Assembly: GCA_050014755.1 (NCBI GenBank)
Contig: JBEKCS010000005.1
Span: 18,029-82,028 of the forward strand
Source: Bog-756 sp050014755
GTDB lineage: Bacteria; Actinomycetota; Acidimicrobiia; Acidimicrobiales; RAAP-2
Reading direction: 5' to 3'
Length of the DNA stretch: 64,000 nucleotides
Shown: piece by piece, positions 30,737-39,394 of the stretch
Layout: each line of letters begins with the position of its first letter
Position numbering within the stretch: position 1 is the first letter of the stretch
Program-made: the position numbers and the translations under genes
Notes under the pieces: generated by a model
Database searches by the model: none
The model's input: the letters and a program-made list of their open reading frames with translations, nothing else
Told to the model about the DNA's origin: nothing

Positions 30737-31633
30737 ATGAGCCCTGACGGCGGCGCGTCGATCAGTCGGACCGTGGATGGGCGCGAGATCACGATATCCC
30801 GACCCGAAAAAGTGCTCTTCCCGGCCACCGGCTTCACCAAAGGTCAGATGATCGACTACTACGCGACGGTTGCCGGCGTCATGCTGCCGCACCTTGCCGG
30901 ACGACCTCTGACCATGAAGCGCTTCCCCGATGGCGTCGACGGCGACTGGTTCTTCGAGAAGCATGCGCCGGCACATGCACCCGATTGGGTGCGCCATGTC
31001 GCGGTGCCATCCGCGGGCGGTACGGTCGACTACACCGTGGTCGACGATCGGTCCACGCTGATCTGGGCGGCGGACCTGGCCACTGTCGAGTTCCACGTTC
31101 CCCTCTGGCGCGTTCCTCCCGCCGGCACGGTCCCCGGTCCAGCCGATCACCTGGTCTTCGACCTCGACCCCGGCGAAGGATCGACGATCGTGGAGTGTTG
31201 CCGGGTGGCGAAACGGATCGCCGGCATCCTGGCCGCGCGAGGCCTGGATGCCGTCCCGAAGACAAGCGGCAGAAAGGGGCTTCACGTCTACTCGCCCCTG
31301 TCTGGTCGACCGGCATGGAGCACTGTCCGTCAGCGGTCGCACGAGATCGCCGTCGAATTGGAGCAGACCAGTCCGGATCTGGTCGTCTCCAACATGCGTC
31401 GAAGCCTCCGTCCCGGAAGGGTCCTCGTCGACTGGAGCCAGAATGCTCCAGCCAAGACCACGGTTGCGGCCTACTCGTTGCGGGCCTCCTCCGAACCCGG
31501 GGTCTCGACCCCGGTGACCTGGGAAGAGGTGGAACGCTGTGGGCAGGCCGGCGACCCGTCGCTGCTGCGGTTCAGCCCGACCCAGGTAGTGGACCGGATC
31601 GAGCGACTGGGCGATCTGTTCGCGGCCGTCTGA
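30737..31633 (+). CDS. LigD-type primase-polymerase (non-homologous end joining polymerase domain)
   Basis: This is a 298-residue stand-alone PolDom of the archaeo-eukaryotic primase family. The conserved blocks are: 'SRPEKVLFPATGFTKGQMIDYYA' (N-terminal), 'GRPLTMKRFPDGVDGDWFFEKHAP', the catalytic DLDP in LVFDLDPGEG, 'TSGRKGLHVYSPL', and the third acidic residue in VLVDWSQN. Such enzymes fill and template ends at double-strand breaks, normally with Ku and a ligase domain, here absent. No Ku or ATP-dependent ligase gene is in the window. It is convergent with the FUSC gene. Confidence 0.9.
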   Translation: MSPDGGASISRTVDGREITISRPEKVLFPATGFTKGQMIDYYATVAGVMLPHLAGRPLTMKRFPDGVDGDWFFEKHAPAHAPDWVRHVAVPSAGGTVDYTVVDDRSTLIWAADLATVEFHVPLWRVPPAGTVPGPADHLVFDLDPGEGSTIVECCRVAKRIAGILAARGLDAVPKTSGRKGLHVYSPLSGRPAWSTVRQRSHEIAVELEQTSPDLVVSNMRRSLRPGRVLVDWSQNAPAKTTVAAYSLRASSEPGVSTPVTWEEVERCGQAGDPSLLRFSPTQVVDRIERLGDLFAAV

Positions 31634-31708
31634 CCGCGGACCGCATGCCGTCGGCCGGGGCGACGCCGCGGTGGGATCGTGAGGATGAGGGGACTTCGCG
31701 CCCTCGAG

Positions 31709-33340
31709 CTACCCGCTGCTGGCCTCGACCAGCTCGGCCGTATGCCGGTCGACCTGATCGAGGAGCTCGTCGGCTCGGCCGTGCACTCCAGGATTGTCAC
31801 GCAGGAGGATCGCCGGCTCGCGTTCCGCCATCGCCTGGGCGGCCGCGGCAGCGCCGATCGAGCGGAAGGCCGCCCGCCGGGCAAGGGAACGGTCCACGAC
31901 CGATGCGTCGGGCCGGAATTCCAGATAGGCGGAGACGGCGGCCTCCGCACGGGCGATCTGGGCCCCGGGGCGCAGGGACGGCGAGGTGGTCCACGCGACG
32001 AAGTCGACGACGAGCACCAGGAGTGCGGCGATCACCGTGTCGAGCACGCGCACCCCAAAGAGGCCCCTGTCGTTGCCGAGCATCGCGATGAAGACGAACA
32101 CGATCGGCGTGAAGGTCATGACGGCGTAGCCGTGTCCGCGGCGGGTGGCTGCCGGCATGAGGGCCGCCATGGCACACGACAACACGATGAGTGCGCCCGG
32201 CGGATTGCCGGCCAGCGCCACCACTCCGGCGATCCCCACCCCGATCAGGGTCCCGACCGTCCGTGCCGCGGCTCGCCGGATCACCGGGCCGAGGTCCGGC
32301 CGGAGGATGAACGCGACGCTCATCGGGAGCCAGAAGCCATGTGGTCCCCGGGTAGCGATTGCGACAGCCGTCGCGCCGGCGACGGACCCCCCGAGCAGTA
32401 TCCCGAACCGGAGGCGCTCCAACGGCGGCGGGCGGAATCGGGCGATCGGCTGGGGAGACCAGGCGCCGGCGCGCTCCACGGACGGAATCTCGAGAGCCCC
32501 CATCACCGGTTCCGGATACGCCGCACTGCTCTGGGTCGCTGTGCGTCGGCCGAAGTCGTCGATCGCCTTCTTCGCCGTCCCCGAGCGCAGGGCGTCCGCC
32601 AACTCGGTGAGCCCGGGGATCCGGCCCGGAGGATTTGCCGACGCGGCCAGGTACGACACCAGCTCACCGCAGTGCAGGGTGATGATCATGCACTGGCGGA
32701 TGGCGACCCCCTCGGCGACGTTCCGTCTCGGACTGCGGGCCCCGACGGCGTCCTGGGCGACATCCACCGCCTGGAGCGCGGACCACCGGACCGCGAACAT
32801 GTCGTCCCGTCCGATCGACGCGATGCCGCGGTCGATCGCGTCCAGCGCGTCGGCGATGCACTGGCGGAGGACCCGGTGCCTGCTCCCCCGGTCCATCGCT
32901 GTGGCGACAGCCCACACCCACAGTGCGCCGAGCGATGTGGCGACCGGAATCCACCATGCCGTCCCCGGGGTGGCGATGCCGCTGCCCACGATGATCCCGA
33001 GCAGGCCGTACGCGCCGATCGCCGTCAGCCCCGAGGACTGGATGTAGCCACTGGCCACGCCCGCAAGTCCGAGGGCGGCGATCCGAGCACCGGCTCCGAC
33101 GTCCCAGAGCCCGAGGACGGCACCGATGCCAAATCCCACCAGGAGGGAGAGCGCCAGACCGAGGAGGCGTCGGCTCCGGACGGGCCACGCGTCGAGCCCG
33201 TCCTGGCTGACCGCCCACAGCGCCCCGAGTGCGAACAGCGTGGCCTGATGCACGTGACCGGTGCCGATCCCGACCAGCAGCGGGGCCGTGAGGCACATGG
33301 CGGCCCGGATGGAGAGCAATGACGAGGTTCGGACCCTCAT
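31709..33340 (-). CDS. FUSC family membrane protein (aromatic acid/fusaric acid-type exporter)
   Basis: This is a 543-residue protein with two blocks of about five to six membrane helices (about 10-145 and 320-445) separated by a cytoplasmic helical region, plus a cytoplasmic tail. The second block contains the FUSC_2 signature 'FWLPMSVAFILRPDLGPVIRRAAARTVGTLIGV'. The family exports aromatic acids such as p-hydroxybenzoate or fusaric acid, or acts in cell-envelope processes. The nearby aromatic-ring catabolic genes (34-44 kb) make relief of aromatic acid stress a reasonable inference. It lies directly downstream of the TetR gene and could be cotranscribed with it. Confidence 0.85.
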   Translation of the reverse strand: MRVRTSSLLSIRAAMCLTAPLLVGIGTGHVHQATLFALGALWAVSQDGLDAWPVRSRRLLGLALSLLVGFGIGAVLGLWDVGAGARIAALGLAGVASGYIQSSGLTAIGAYGLLGIIVGSGIATPGTAWWIPVATSLGALWVWAVATAMDRGSRHRVLRQCIADALDAIDRGIASIGRDDMFAVRWSALQAVDVAQDAVGARSPRRNVAEGVAIRQCMIITLHCGELVSYLAASANPPGRIPGLTELADALRSGTAKKAIDDFGRRTATQSSAAYPEPVMGALEIPSVERAGAWSPQPIARFRPPPLERLRFGILLGGSVAGATAVAIATRGPHGFWLPMSVAFILRPDLGPVIRRAAARTVGTLIGVGIAGVVALAGNPPGALIVLSCAMAALMPAATRRGHGYAVMTFTPIVFVFIAMLGNDRGLFGVRVLDTVIAALLVLVVDFVAWTTSPSLRPGAQIARAEAAVSAYLEFRPDASVVDRSLARRAAFRSIGAAAAAQAMAEREPAILLRDNPGVHGRADELLDQVDRHTAELVEASSG

Positions 33341-33381
33341 TCCGGACTCGATGCTCTCACATCGACATGGATCCCCCGGTT

Positions 33382-34041
33382 CTACCGGGAGGTACCGTCA
33401 CTTCCCGGTCCGAAGAGGAGTCTCGTTACCACGTCGGCATGCACCTCGACGGCGTCGCGCTCCAGCGGGTCGAACCCACCCAGCTTCCGGCACTCGGGCG
33501 CCAGGACGAAGATCGTCGCCCCGGCGCCGGTGATCACGTAGTAGAGGTTGGCGACCGGGACGGCGGGCACCTTGCCGAGTTCGACCAGCCGAGCGAACAG
33601 TGACGCCGTCATCTCGAAGAGGGGGCGGATGTGGCGGTCGACGAGCCAGTCGATCCGCGCACCGTCGACCTTGCACTCCTGCATCATGATGCGGTGCAGT
33701 TGCGGGTGGGCCGCGGAGAAGTAGATGAACTCCCGCACGACGAGCTTCGCCGCCGCCAGCTCGTCCACACCGCGCAAGCCCTCCACCCGCGCCGACAGTG
33801 CCTGGTTGAGCTCTGCGAAGAGGCCGTCCACCGAGGATTGCCAGAGGTACTCCTTGGAGCCGAAGTGGTAGTTGAGCAGCGGCTGGGTGACGCCGGCGCG
33901 CGCGGCGATCTCCCGGGTGGTGGCGCCTTCGAAGGACCGTTCGGAGAACAGGTCGAGGGCGGCGGCCAGGATCCGGTCCCGGGTGCTGTCGGCCGACGGT
34001 CGGGTCGACCGGGCAACTGTCGGGGATGCCTGGGACACCAT
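33382..34041 (-). CDS. TetR family regulator of the aromatic-catabolic operon
   Basis: This is a 219-residue protein. The HTH lies at about residues 20-70 ('RDRILAAALDLFSERSFEGATTREIAARAGVTQPLLNYHFGSKEYLW'), and the ligand domain starts at about 75. ATG 34041 is favoured because AGGATGG lies five bases upstream; ATG 34050 and 34059 are alternatives. It is divergent from the MhpA-like operon, with dyads in the 100-bp gap, so it probably senses an aromatic substrate or intermediate and represses both directions. The FUSC gene follows in the same direction 41 bp downstream. Confidence 0.9.
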   Translation of the reverse strand: MVSQASPTVARSTRPSADSTRDRILAAALDLFSERSFEGATTREIAARAGVTQPLLNYHFGSKEYLWQSSVDGLFAELNQALSARVEGLRGVDELAAAKLVVREFIYFSAAHPQLHRIMMQECKVDGARIDWLVDRHIRPLFEMTASLFARLVELGKVPAVPVANLYYVITGAGATIFVLAPECRKLGGFDPLERDAVEVHADVVTRLLFGPGSDGTSR

Positions 34042-34071
34042 TGTCGCCATCCTAATCATCTGATCTGGATA

Positions 34072-34097
34072 TTGACAGATATCTGATCATATGATCA
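34072..34097. promoter_or_regulatory. Palindromic operator cluster and -35 between tetR-like and mhpA-like genes
   Basis: CAGATATCTG (34076-34085) and TGATCATATGATCA (34084-34097) are perfect overlapping palindromes. TTGACA (34072-34077) is a consensus -35 for the plus-strand operon, but its -10 is weak (TCAACT), which suits an activated or repressed promoter. On the minus strand TTGATC (34093-34098) with CAATAT at 18 bases could serve the regulator. Confidence 0.6.
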
Positions 34098-34144
34098 ACT
34101 TCTTTCGGCGTTCGGAGGGGCGCCGCGGGTAGTGGGAGGGAACG

Positions 34145-35752
34145 ATGACCGACACCGAGAGCTTCGACGTCGCTGTCATCGGGCTGGGCCCGGTGGGCGG
34201 CGTGCTGGCATGCCTGCTCGGCCGACTAGGGCACCGTGTCGTCGTGATCGAACGCCACGCCTCGCCGTACGCCCTCCCCCGTGCCGTGCACTTCGACCAC
34301 GAGGTGGGGCGGATCCTGCAGGCCTGCGGCCTCGGAGCTGATCTCGGAGCCATCACCGAGCCGGCCGACGTCTACGAATGGCGCAACGGCGACGGACAGG
34401 TGCTGCTCCGCTTCGCGACCCAGGGGATGGGACTGTCGGGATGGCCGGCCGCCAACATGTTCTGGCAGCCTGCTCTCGAGGCCCTGATCGAGCGCGCCGC
34501 CGGCACCTGGCCGACGGTGACCGTGCGCCGGGGCTGGCACCTGCAGGATCTGGAACAGACCTCCGAGGCGGTGGCACTCACCCTGCGGCGCACCGAGATC
34601 GTCGAGCAGGCCGACGGCCGACGCGAAGAGGCGCCCACGGGCGACACCCACACCGTCGGTGCCCGCTACGTCATCGGCTGCGACGGGGCCAACAGCACCG
34701 TGCGAGAGCTGATCGGGGCCACGATGACCGATCTCGGCTTCTACTACGACTGGCTGATCGTCGACGTGGACCTCCACGAACCCCGCGTGTTCGAACCGCT
34801 GAACGTGCAGATCTGTGACCCGACGCGTCCCACCACGGTCGTCTCGGGTGGCCCGGGTCGGCGACGGTGGGAGTTCATGCGACTCCCGCACGAGTCGATC
34901 GACGAGCTCAACGACGCTGCGCGGGCCTGGGAGCTCCTGGCACCGTGGGACGTGACGCCGGACAACGCCACACTCGAACGCCACGCCGTCTACACGTTCC
35001 AGGCCAAGTGGGCCGACGAGTGGCGCGTGGGGCGGGTGTTCCTGGCCGGCGACGCCGCCCACCTGACGCCGCCCTTCGCCGGGCAGGGGATGTGCGCCGG
35101 GCTCCGCGATGCTGCCAACCTGGCATGGAAACTGGACCTGGTCCTGTCGTCGAACGCCGCCGAAGGTGTTCTTGACGCCTACGGCACCGAGCGAGCGGCC
35201 AATGCCCGAGCGCTGATCGAGTTCGCGGTGGAACTCGGCAAGGTCATCTGCGTCGCCGATGCGGACGAGGCCGTGCAGCGCGACGAGGCGATGGCGGCGG
35301 CCATGGCCGGCGTCGACAGCCAGCCGATCCCCGACCTGCCCGGAGTGAGCGGCGGGATCGTCTCGCCGGGTGACCCTGTCGCCGGCTCGCTCTTCGTCCA
35401 GGGCCGTGTCCGCGCCGGTGCCCGGACCGGCCGTTTCGACGACCTCTTCGGTGCCGGCTGGCGGTTGGTCACCCTGGACGCCGAGTTGGCCGCATCGTTG
35501 CCCGACGACACCGTCGAGTGGTTCACCTCGATCGGCGGACGGCTCGTCGCCATCGGCACGGAGGCCGAGGACGTCGACGGCACCTATGCGGTCTGGTTCG
35601 GCGAGCACGGCGTGACCACCGTGCTCCAGCGACCCGACTTCTACCTGTTCGGCGGCGCTTCCGGGGCCGACGGCGCGACCGCGCTGGTCGGTTCGCTGCG
35701 GACGATGCTCGGCTCGGGCGACGAACCGGACGATGGAGGACACACACGATGA
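34145..35752 (+). CDS. MhpA-like FAD-dependent aromatic hydroxylase
   Basis: This is a 535-residue class A flavoprotein monooxygenase. The FAD Rossmann motif is VIGLGPVGGVLACLLGRLG, the DG motif lies in VIGCDGANSTVR, and GDAAHLTPPFAGQGM is the second FAD-binding block; the C-terminal thioredoxin-like domain of the 3-(3-hydroxyphenyl)propionate hydroxylase family follows. It would ortho-hydroxylate a phenolic substrate to a catechol using NAD(P)H and O2. ATG 34145 follows GGGAGGGAACG. It leads an operon with FAA hydrolase (4-bp overlap), extradiol dioxygenase and SDR, exactly the set needed for meta-cleavage. Confidence 0.9.
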   Translation: MTDTESFDVAVIGLGPVGGVLACLLGRLGHRVVVIERHASPYALPRAVHFDHEVGRILQACGLGADLGAITEPADVYEWRNGDGQVLLRFATQGMGLSGWPAANMFWQPALEALIERAAGTWPTVTVRRGWHLQDLEQTSEAVALTLRRTEIVEQADGRREEAPTGDTHTVGARYVIGCDGANSTVRELIGATMTDLGFYYDWLIVDVDLHEPRVFEPLNVQICDPTRPTTVVSGGPGRRRWEFMRLPHESIDELNDAARAWELLAPWDVTPDNATLERHAVYTFQAKWADEWRVGRVFLAGDAAHLTPPFAGQGMCAGLRDAANLAWKLDLVLSSNAAEGVLDAYGTERAANARALIEFAVELGKVICVADADEAVQRDEAMAAAMAGVDSQPIPDLPGVSGGIVSPGDPVAGSLFVQGRVRAGARTGRFDDLFGAGWRLVTLDAELAASLPDDTVEWFTSIGGRLVAIGTEAEDVDGTYAVWFGEHGVTTVLQRPDFYLFGGASGADGATALVGSLRTMLGSGDEPDDGGHTR

Positions 35753-36594
35753 GAATCGGGAACGACGGCGGCAGAGCGGTACTGATCACGGACTCGGTGG
35801 CCACCGACGTCGCCATCGCCACGAAAGGGGAGTTCGGTCCTTCGCTGGCCTCGATCTACGAACGTTGGGATGCCTTCGTGGCCGCTGCGAAGGAGATCGA
35901 CACGACCGGCGGCCAGTTCTTCTCACCCGAGAGGCTCGGCTCTCCGGCCCCGATGCCCCGGCAGGTATTCGCCATCGGGCTGAATTACCGCTCCCACGCG
36001 GCGGAGACCGGCATGACGATTCCGACGGTCCCCGCCACCTTCACGAAGTTCCCCGCCTCTCTGTCCGCACCGTTCGACGCCATCGAGCTGTCGAGCGGGA
36101 CCGTCGACTGGGAGGTCGAGCTGGTCGTCGTGATCGGTCGCCGGGCAGACCGGGTGCCGGTCGAATCCGCATGGGGGCACGTGGCCGGGCTCTCGGTCGG
36201 CCAGGACATCTCGGACCGGACACTCCAGTTCGCTGCGGCCGGCCAGTTCTCGCTGGGCAAGTCCTACCGCGGCTACGGCCCGATCGGGCCGTGGCTCGTC
36301 ACCCTTGACGAGTTCGACGATCCGGACGACCTGGAGCTGAGTTGCTCGCTCAACGGTGAGGTGGTCCAGCGCGACCGGACCAGCGACATGGTGTTCACCG
36401 TCCCCCAGCTGATCTCCGAGCTCTCGCAGGTACTTCCGTTGCTGCCGGGCGATGTGATCTTCACCGGCACCCCCGCGGGCGTCGGTCTCGCGCACCAGCC
36501 CCCCAGGTACCTGGTGCCCGGGGACGTCCTCGAGAGCCAGATCGAAGGCATCGGGATCATCCGCAACACCTGTTGGGCCCACAACACCGAGTGA
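35749..36594 (+). CDS. Fumarylacetoacetate hydrolase family protein
   Basis: This is a 281-residue protein, ATG 35749 overlapping the hydroxylase stop (ATGA). FAH-family features are the 'AIGLNYRSHAAE' loop, metal-binding Glu residues in VDWEVELVVVIG, the Asp in DISDRTLQF, the KSYRGYGPIGPWLV segment and the C-terminal FTGTPAGVG. The family hydrolyses or decarboxylates acylpyruvates and 2-hydroxy-dienoates that arise after ring cleavage. In this operon it is likely to act on the product of the extradiol dioxygenase encoded next. Confidence 0.9.
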   Translation: MRIGNDGGRAVLITDSVATDVAIATKGEFGPSLASIYERWDAFVAAAKEIDTTGGQFFSPERLGSPAPMPRQVFAIGLNYRSHAAETGMTIPTVPATFTKFPASLSAPFDAIELSSGTVDWEVELVVVIGRRADRVPVESAWGHVAGLSVGQDISDRTLQFAAAGQFSLGKSYRGYGPIGPWLVTLDEFDDPDDLELSCSLNGEVVQRDRTSDMVFTVPQLISELSQVLPLLPGDVIFTGTPAGVGLAHQPPRYLVPGDVLESQIEGIGIIRNTCWAHNTE

Positions 36595-36614
36595 GACGAG
36601 TACGAGGAGCGCAC

Positions 36615-37505
36615 GTGAACCACCAGCTCGAATTCGCATACGTCGGCCTCGAGGTCTCCGACCCGGGAGCGCTCGGCGCCCTGCTGACCGACGTGGTCGG
36701 TCTACACCCCGGGGAGACCGCCGACGACGGATCGGCGACCTATCGCAACGACGCACGGACCAGGAGGGTCATCGTCCAGGAGGGTCCGCTGGACGACTGC
36801 TCCGTGCTGGCCTTCGAGGCCGTCGATGACCAGGCCTTCGAGGAGACTGCGGCGCGACTGGAAGCCGCCGGCTTCCCCCTGGTCGAGGGCGTCACGGAGG
36901 AGGCGGCGGCACGGGACGTGACCCGCCTGCTGCACACGCAATCCCCGTGGCACCTGCGCTTCGAGCTCGTGCAGGGTCTTGCCGCGGCCGCGACGCCTTT
37001 CGAATCGACGTTGGTGAAGGGTGGCTTCCAGACCGACGGCGTCGGTGCCGGCCACACCGCCATCGCCGTCACCTCGTTCGAGGACTCCGAGCGCTTCCTC
37101 CTCGACGGACTCGGGATGGTCCAGTCCGACTGGATCGAGACCGAGCTCATGGAGGGGGTCGAACTCGAGGTCCGCTTCTACCACTGCAACGAGCGCCACC
37201 ACTCGATCGCCGTGGCCAAGCTGCCTTTCGACCTCGGCAAGTCCCTCCATCACGTCCAGGTGGAGGTCAACGATCGGGACGACGTGGGCTTCGCGTTCGA
37301 CCGGGCGTGGTCTGCCGGTTGTGAGTTCGCCAACGGGCTCGGTGTCCACGACAACGAGGGTGCGTTCAGCTTCTACGTCACCAGCCCTGCCGGATTCCTC
37401 GTCGAGGTCGGGCACGGAACGAAGAAGGTCCACGCGCCGTGGGACGGCAACCGCCGCTACGACAGCATCAGCCGCTGGGGTCACCAGCCGATCCCCCGCC
37501 CATGA
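36615..37505 (+). CDS. Extradiol ring-cleavage dioxygenase (VOC, BphC/HsaC-type)
   Basis: This is a 296-residue two-domain vicinal-oxygen-chelate dioxygenase. GTG 36615 has GAGGAG seven bases upstream; the in-frame reading from 36573 is not supported. The Fe(II) ligands of the 2-His-1-carboxylate facial triad appear as His in GAGHTAIAV (about 150), His in LHHVQVEV (about 215) and Glu in FLVEVGHG (about 266). The catalytic His is in RHHSIAVAK. It opens a catechol ring next to the hydroxyls, producing a substrate for the FAA hydrolase. Exact substrate unknown. Confidence 0.9.
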   Translation: MNHQLEFAYVGLEVSDPGALGALLTDVVGLHPGETADDGSATYRNDARTRRVIVQEGPLDDCSVLAFEAVDDQAFEETAARLEAAGFPLVEGVTEEAAARDVTRLLHTQSPWHLRFELVQGLAAAATPFESTLVKGGFQTDGVGAGHTAIAVTSFEDSERFLLDGLGMVQSDWIETELMEGVELEVRFYHCNERHHSIAVAKLPFDLGKSLHHVQVEVNDRDDVGFAFDRAWSAGCEFANGLGVHDNEGAFSFYVTSPAGFLVEVGHGTKKVHAPWDGNRRYDSISRWGHQPIPRP

Positions 37506-37557
37506 CCGCCCTACCGGCATGCATCGTCGGCCGGCGCCCGTCGCCACGGGTCGCGCC

Positions 37558-38301
37558 ATGACGGATCTCCGACGGTTCGAGGGCCGGGTGGTGATCGTCA
37601 CCGGTTCGTCCAGCGGTATCGGCGAGTCGACGGCGCGCCTGTTCGACGAACTCGGCGCCCACGTGGTCGTCAATTCGTCGTCCTCCCGTCAGGCCGGTAT
37701 CGATGTCGCCGCGTCCCTGTCGAGCGGGCTCTATGTCCAGGCCGACGTGAGCGACTCCGCACAGTCGGCCGCACTCGTCGAGGAGACCGTCGAACGGTTC
37801 GGCCGACTCGACGTACTGGTCAACAACGCCGGATTCACCCAGGTGGTCCCCCATCACGACCTCGACGCCGTCAGCGATGACCTCTTCAGGAAGATCCTCG
37901 AGGTCAATGTCATCGGTCCCTTCCGGCTGACCAAGCTGGCGATGCCCCACCTCCGTCGCGATGGTGGCGGAAGTGTCGTCAACGTGAGCTCCATCGCAGG
38001 GATCCGACCCACCGGAAGCTGCATCCCCTATGCCGCGTCGAAGGCGGCCCTCAACCACCTGACGCAGCTCCTGGCAAATGTCTCCGGGCCCGAGGTGCGG
38101 ATCAACGCCGTCGCTCCGGGGCTGGTGAGGACCCCGTGGACCGACGATTGGGGTCCGATCCACGATGCCATGGAGACGATGGCACCACTCGCGAGATCGG
38201 GAACGCCGGCGGAGATCGCCGCGGTCATCGTCGGCGTCTCCGAATCGAGCTATCTGACCGGGCAGGTCGTGCTGGTCGACGGCGGTATGTCCTTGCGATG
38301 A
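37558..38301 (+). CDS. Short-chain dehydrogenase/reductase (SDR)
   Basis: This is a 247-residue classical SDR. The cofactor motif is TGSSSGIG (about residues 17-24), the structural NNAG is in LVNNAGFTQ, the catalytic Ser lies in NVSSIAG and the YxxxK active site in YAASK. The 'VLVDGGMSLR' end is typical of FabG-like members. ATG 37558 is 52 bp after the dioxygenase stop, in the same direction, so it is likely part of the aromatic operon. It may oxidise a dihydrodiol or hydroxyacid intermediate, but the substrate cannot be read from sequence. Confidence 0.9.
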   Translation: MTDLRRFEGRVVIVTGSSSGIGESTARLFDELGAHVVVNSSSSRQAGIDVAASLSSGLYVQADVSDSAQSAALVEETVERFGRLDVLVNNAGFTQVVPHHDLDAVSDDLFRKILEVNVIGPFRLTKLAMPHLRRDGGGSVVNVSSIAGIRPTGSCIPYAASKAALNHLTQLLANVSGPEVRINAVAPGLVRTPWTDDWGPIHDAMETMAPLARSGTPAEIAAVIVGVSESSYLTGQVVLVDGGMSLR

Positions 38302-38376
38302 TCCGCCGCGCCCGGGGCGAGCGGGTCGGCCCCGCTCGGGTGCTCGGTCAGACCGGTGCGCAGCGAAGCGAGCCGG

Positions 38377-39360
38377 TTACGGGGTCCCCGTACCGTTCAG
38401 ACGGCGGGCAACCGAGGGCAGCAGGTCGAGGGCGGTCCCCCGTCGCACACGGGCACGGTCGGGATCGGTGAACGGATAGTCGGCGACCCCGTCGACGGTC
38501 ATCCGGGTGGCCAGTTCGGGAGCGAAGGGGTAGTCGCTGCCGAACAGGATGTGGTCGGCACCCACCAGCTCGGTGAGCGAGGACAGGGCGTGGGGGTTGG
38601 CCGAGAGGGCGGTGTCGTAGTACAGGGACCGCATGTACGAGCTTCCCCCCTTCGGGGCCCGCTCAGCCAGAGCGCCGTCGACGAACCAGAGCAGGTCGAA
38701 TCGGGCGACCAGGTACGGCACCGTCCCACCGGCGTGGGACAGCACGAACCGTATGTTCGGATAGCGCTCGAGCGCGCCGGTGTAGGCCAGATTGAACGCG
38801 GCCCGGGTGGTATCGAAGGTGAACTCCATGGCGAACGCCGGGATGCCGACGCCGATCCGGTCGGAGAAGGCCGGCGCCACAGGATGGACGAATGCCACCG
38901 CCGAACGTCGGTCGAGCTCGGCGAGCACGGCATCGAATCGGGGGTCCCCGAGATAGGAGCCGTCGTGGTGCGACGACAGGAGCACGACGCCGTCGGCCCC
39001 GAGCACGTCGATGGCATAGGCCGCCTCCGCCACCGATCCGTCCACGTCGGGCATGGGGAGGATGGCGAAGAACCCGAACCGGGTCGGGTGGGACTCCACC
39101 GCCTCGGCAGAGGCCTCGTTGCAGCGCCGGGCCAACTCCCGGGCGTCGGCGTCGTCGCCGAAGTGGATGCCGGGAGCGGACACGGACAGGACCGCAGTGG
39201 CGATCTCGTTGCGGTCCATGACCCCGAGCGAGAGCTCGGGACTCCAGTCGGGCAGGTCGAGGCCACCCGATTCGGCAATCCGGCGGCCCGAAAGCGCCTC
39301 GCGGTAGACAGGTGGGATGGCGTGGTGATGGACGTCGATGTACGGGGATTCACTCGGCAT
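38377..39360 (-). CDS. Amidohydrolase family 2 protein (ACMSD/gamma-resorcylate decarboxylase-like)
   Basis: This is a 327-residue metal-dependent TIM-barrel enzyme. Metal ligands are the HxH in IDVHHHA near the N-terminus, His in FVHPVAP, His in VLSHAGG and Asp in FGSDYPF. ATG 39360 begins MPSESPYIDVHHH; an in-frame start at 39429 is less likely. The ACMSD-like subfamily decarboxylates or hydrolyses aromatic acids and ring-cleavage products, consistent with its position between the extradiol operon and the TfdB-like gene. It is convergent with the SDR gene. Confidence 0.88.
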   Translation of the reverse strand: MPSESPYIDVHHHAIPPVYREALSGRRIAESGGLDLPDWSPELSLGVMDRNEIATAVLSVSAPGIHFGDDADARELARRCNEASAEAVESHPTRFGFFAILPMPDVDGSVAEAAYAIDVLGADGVVLLSSHHDGSYLGDPRFDAVLAELDRRSAVAFVHPVAPAFSDRIGVGIPAFAMEFTFDTTRAAFNLAYTGALERYPNIRFVLSHAGGTVPYLVARFDLLWFVDGALAERAPKGGSSYMRSLYYDTALSANPHALSSLTELVGADHILFGSDYPFAPELATRMTVDGVADYPFTDPDRARVRRGTALDLLPSVARRLNGTGTP

Positions 39361-39394
39361 TCGGGCTCCTACCGGTCGGCTGGTGGGGATCGGG

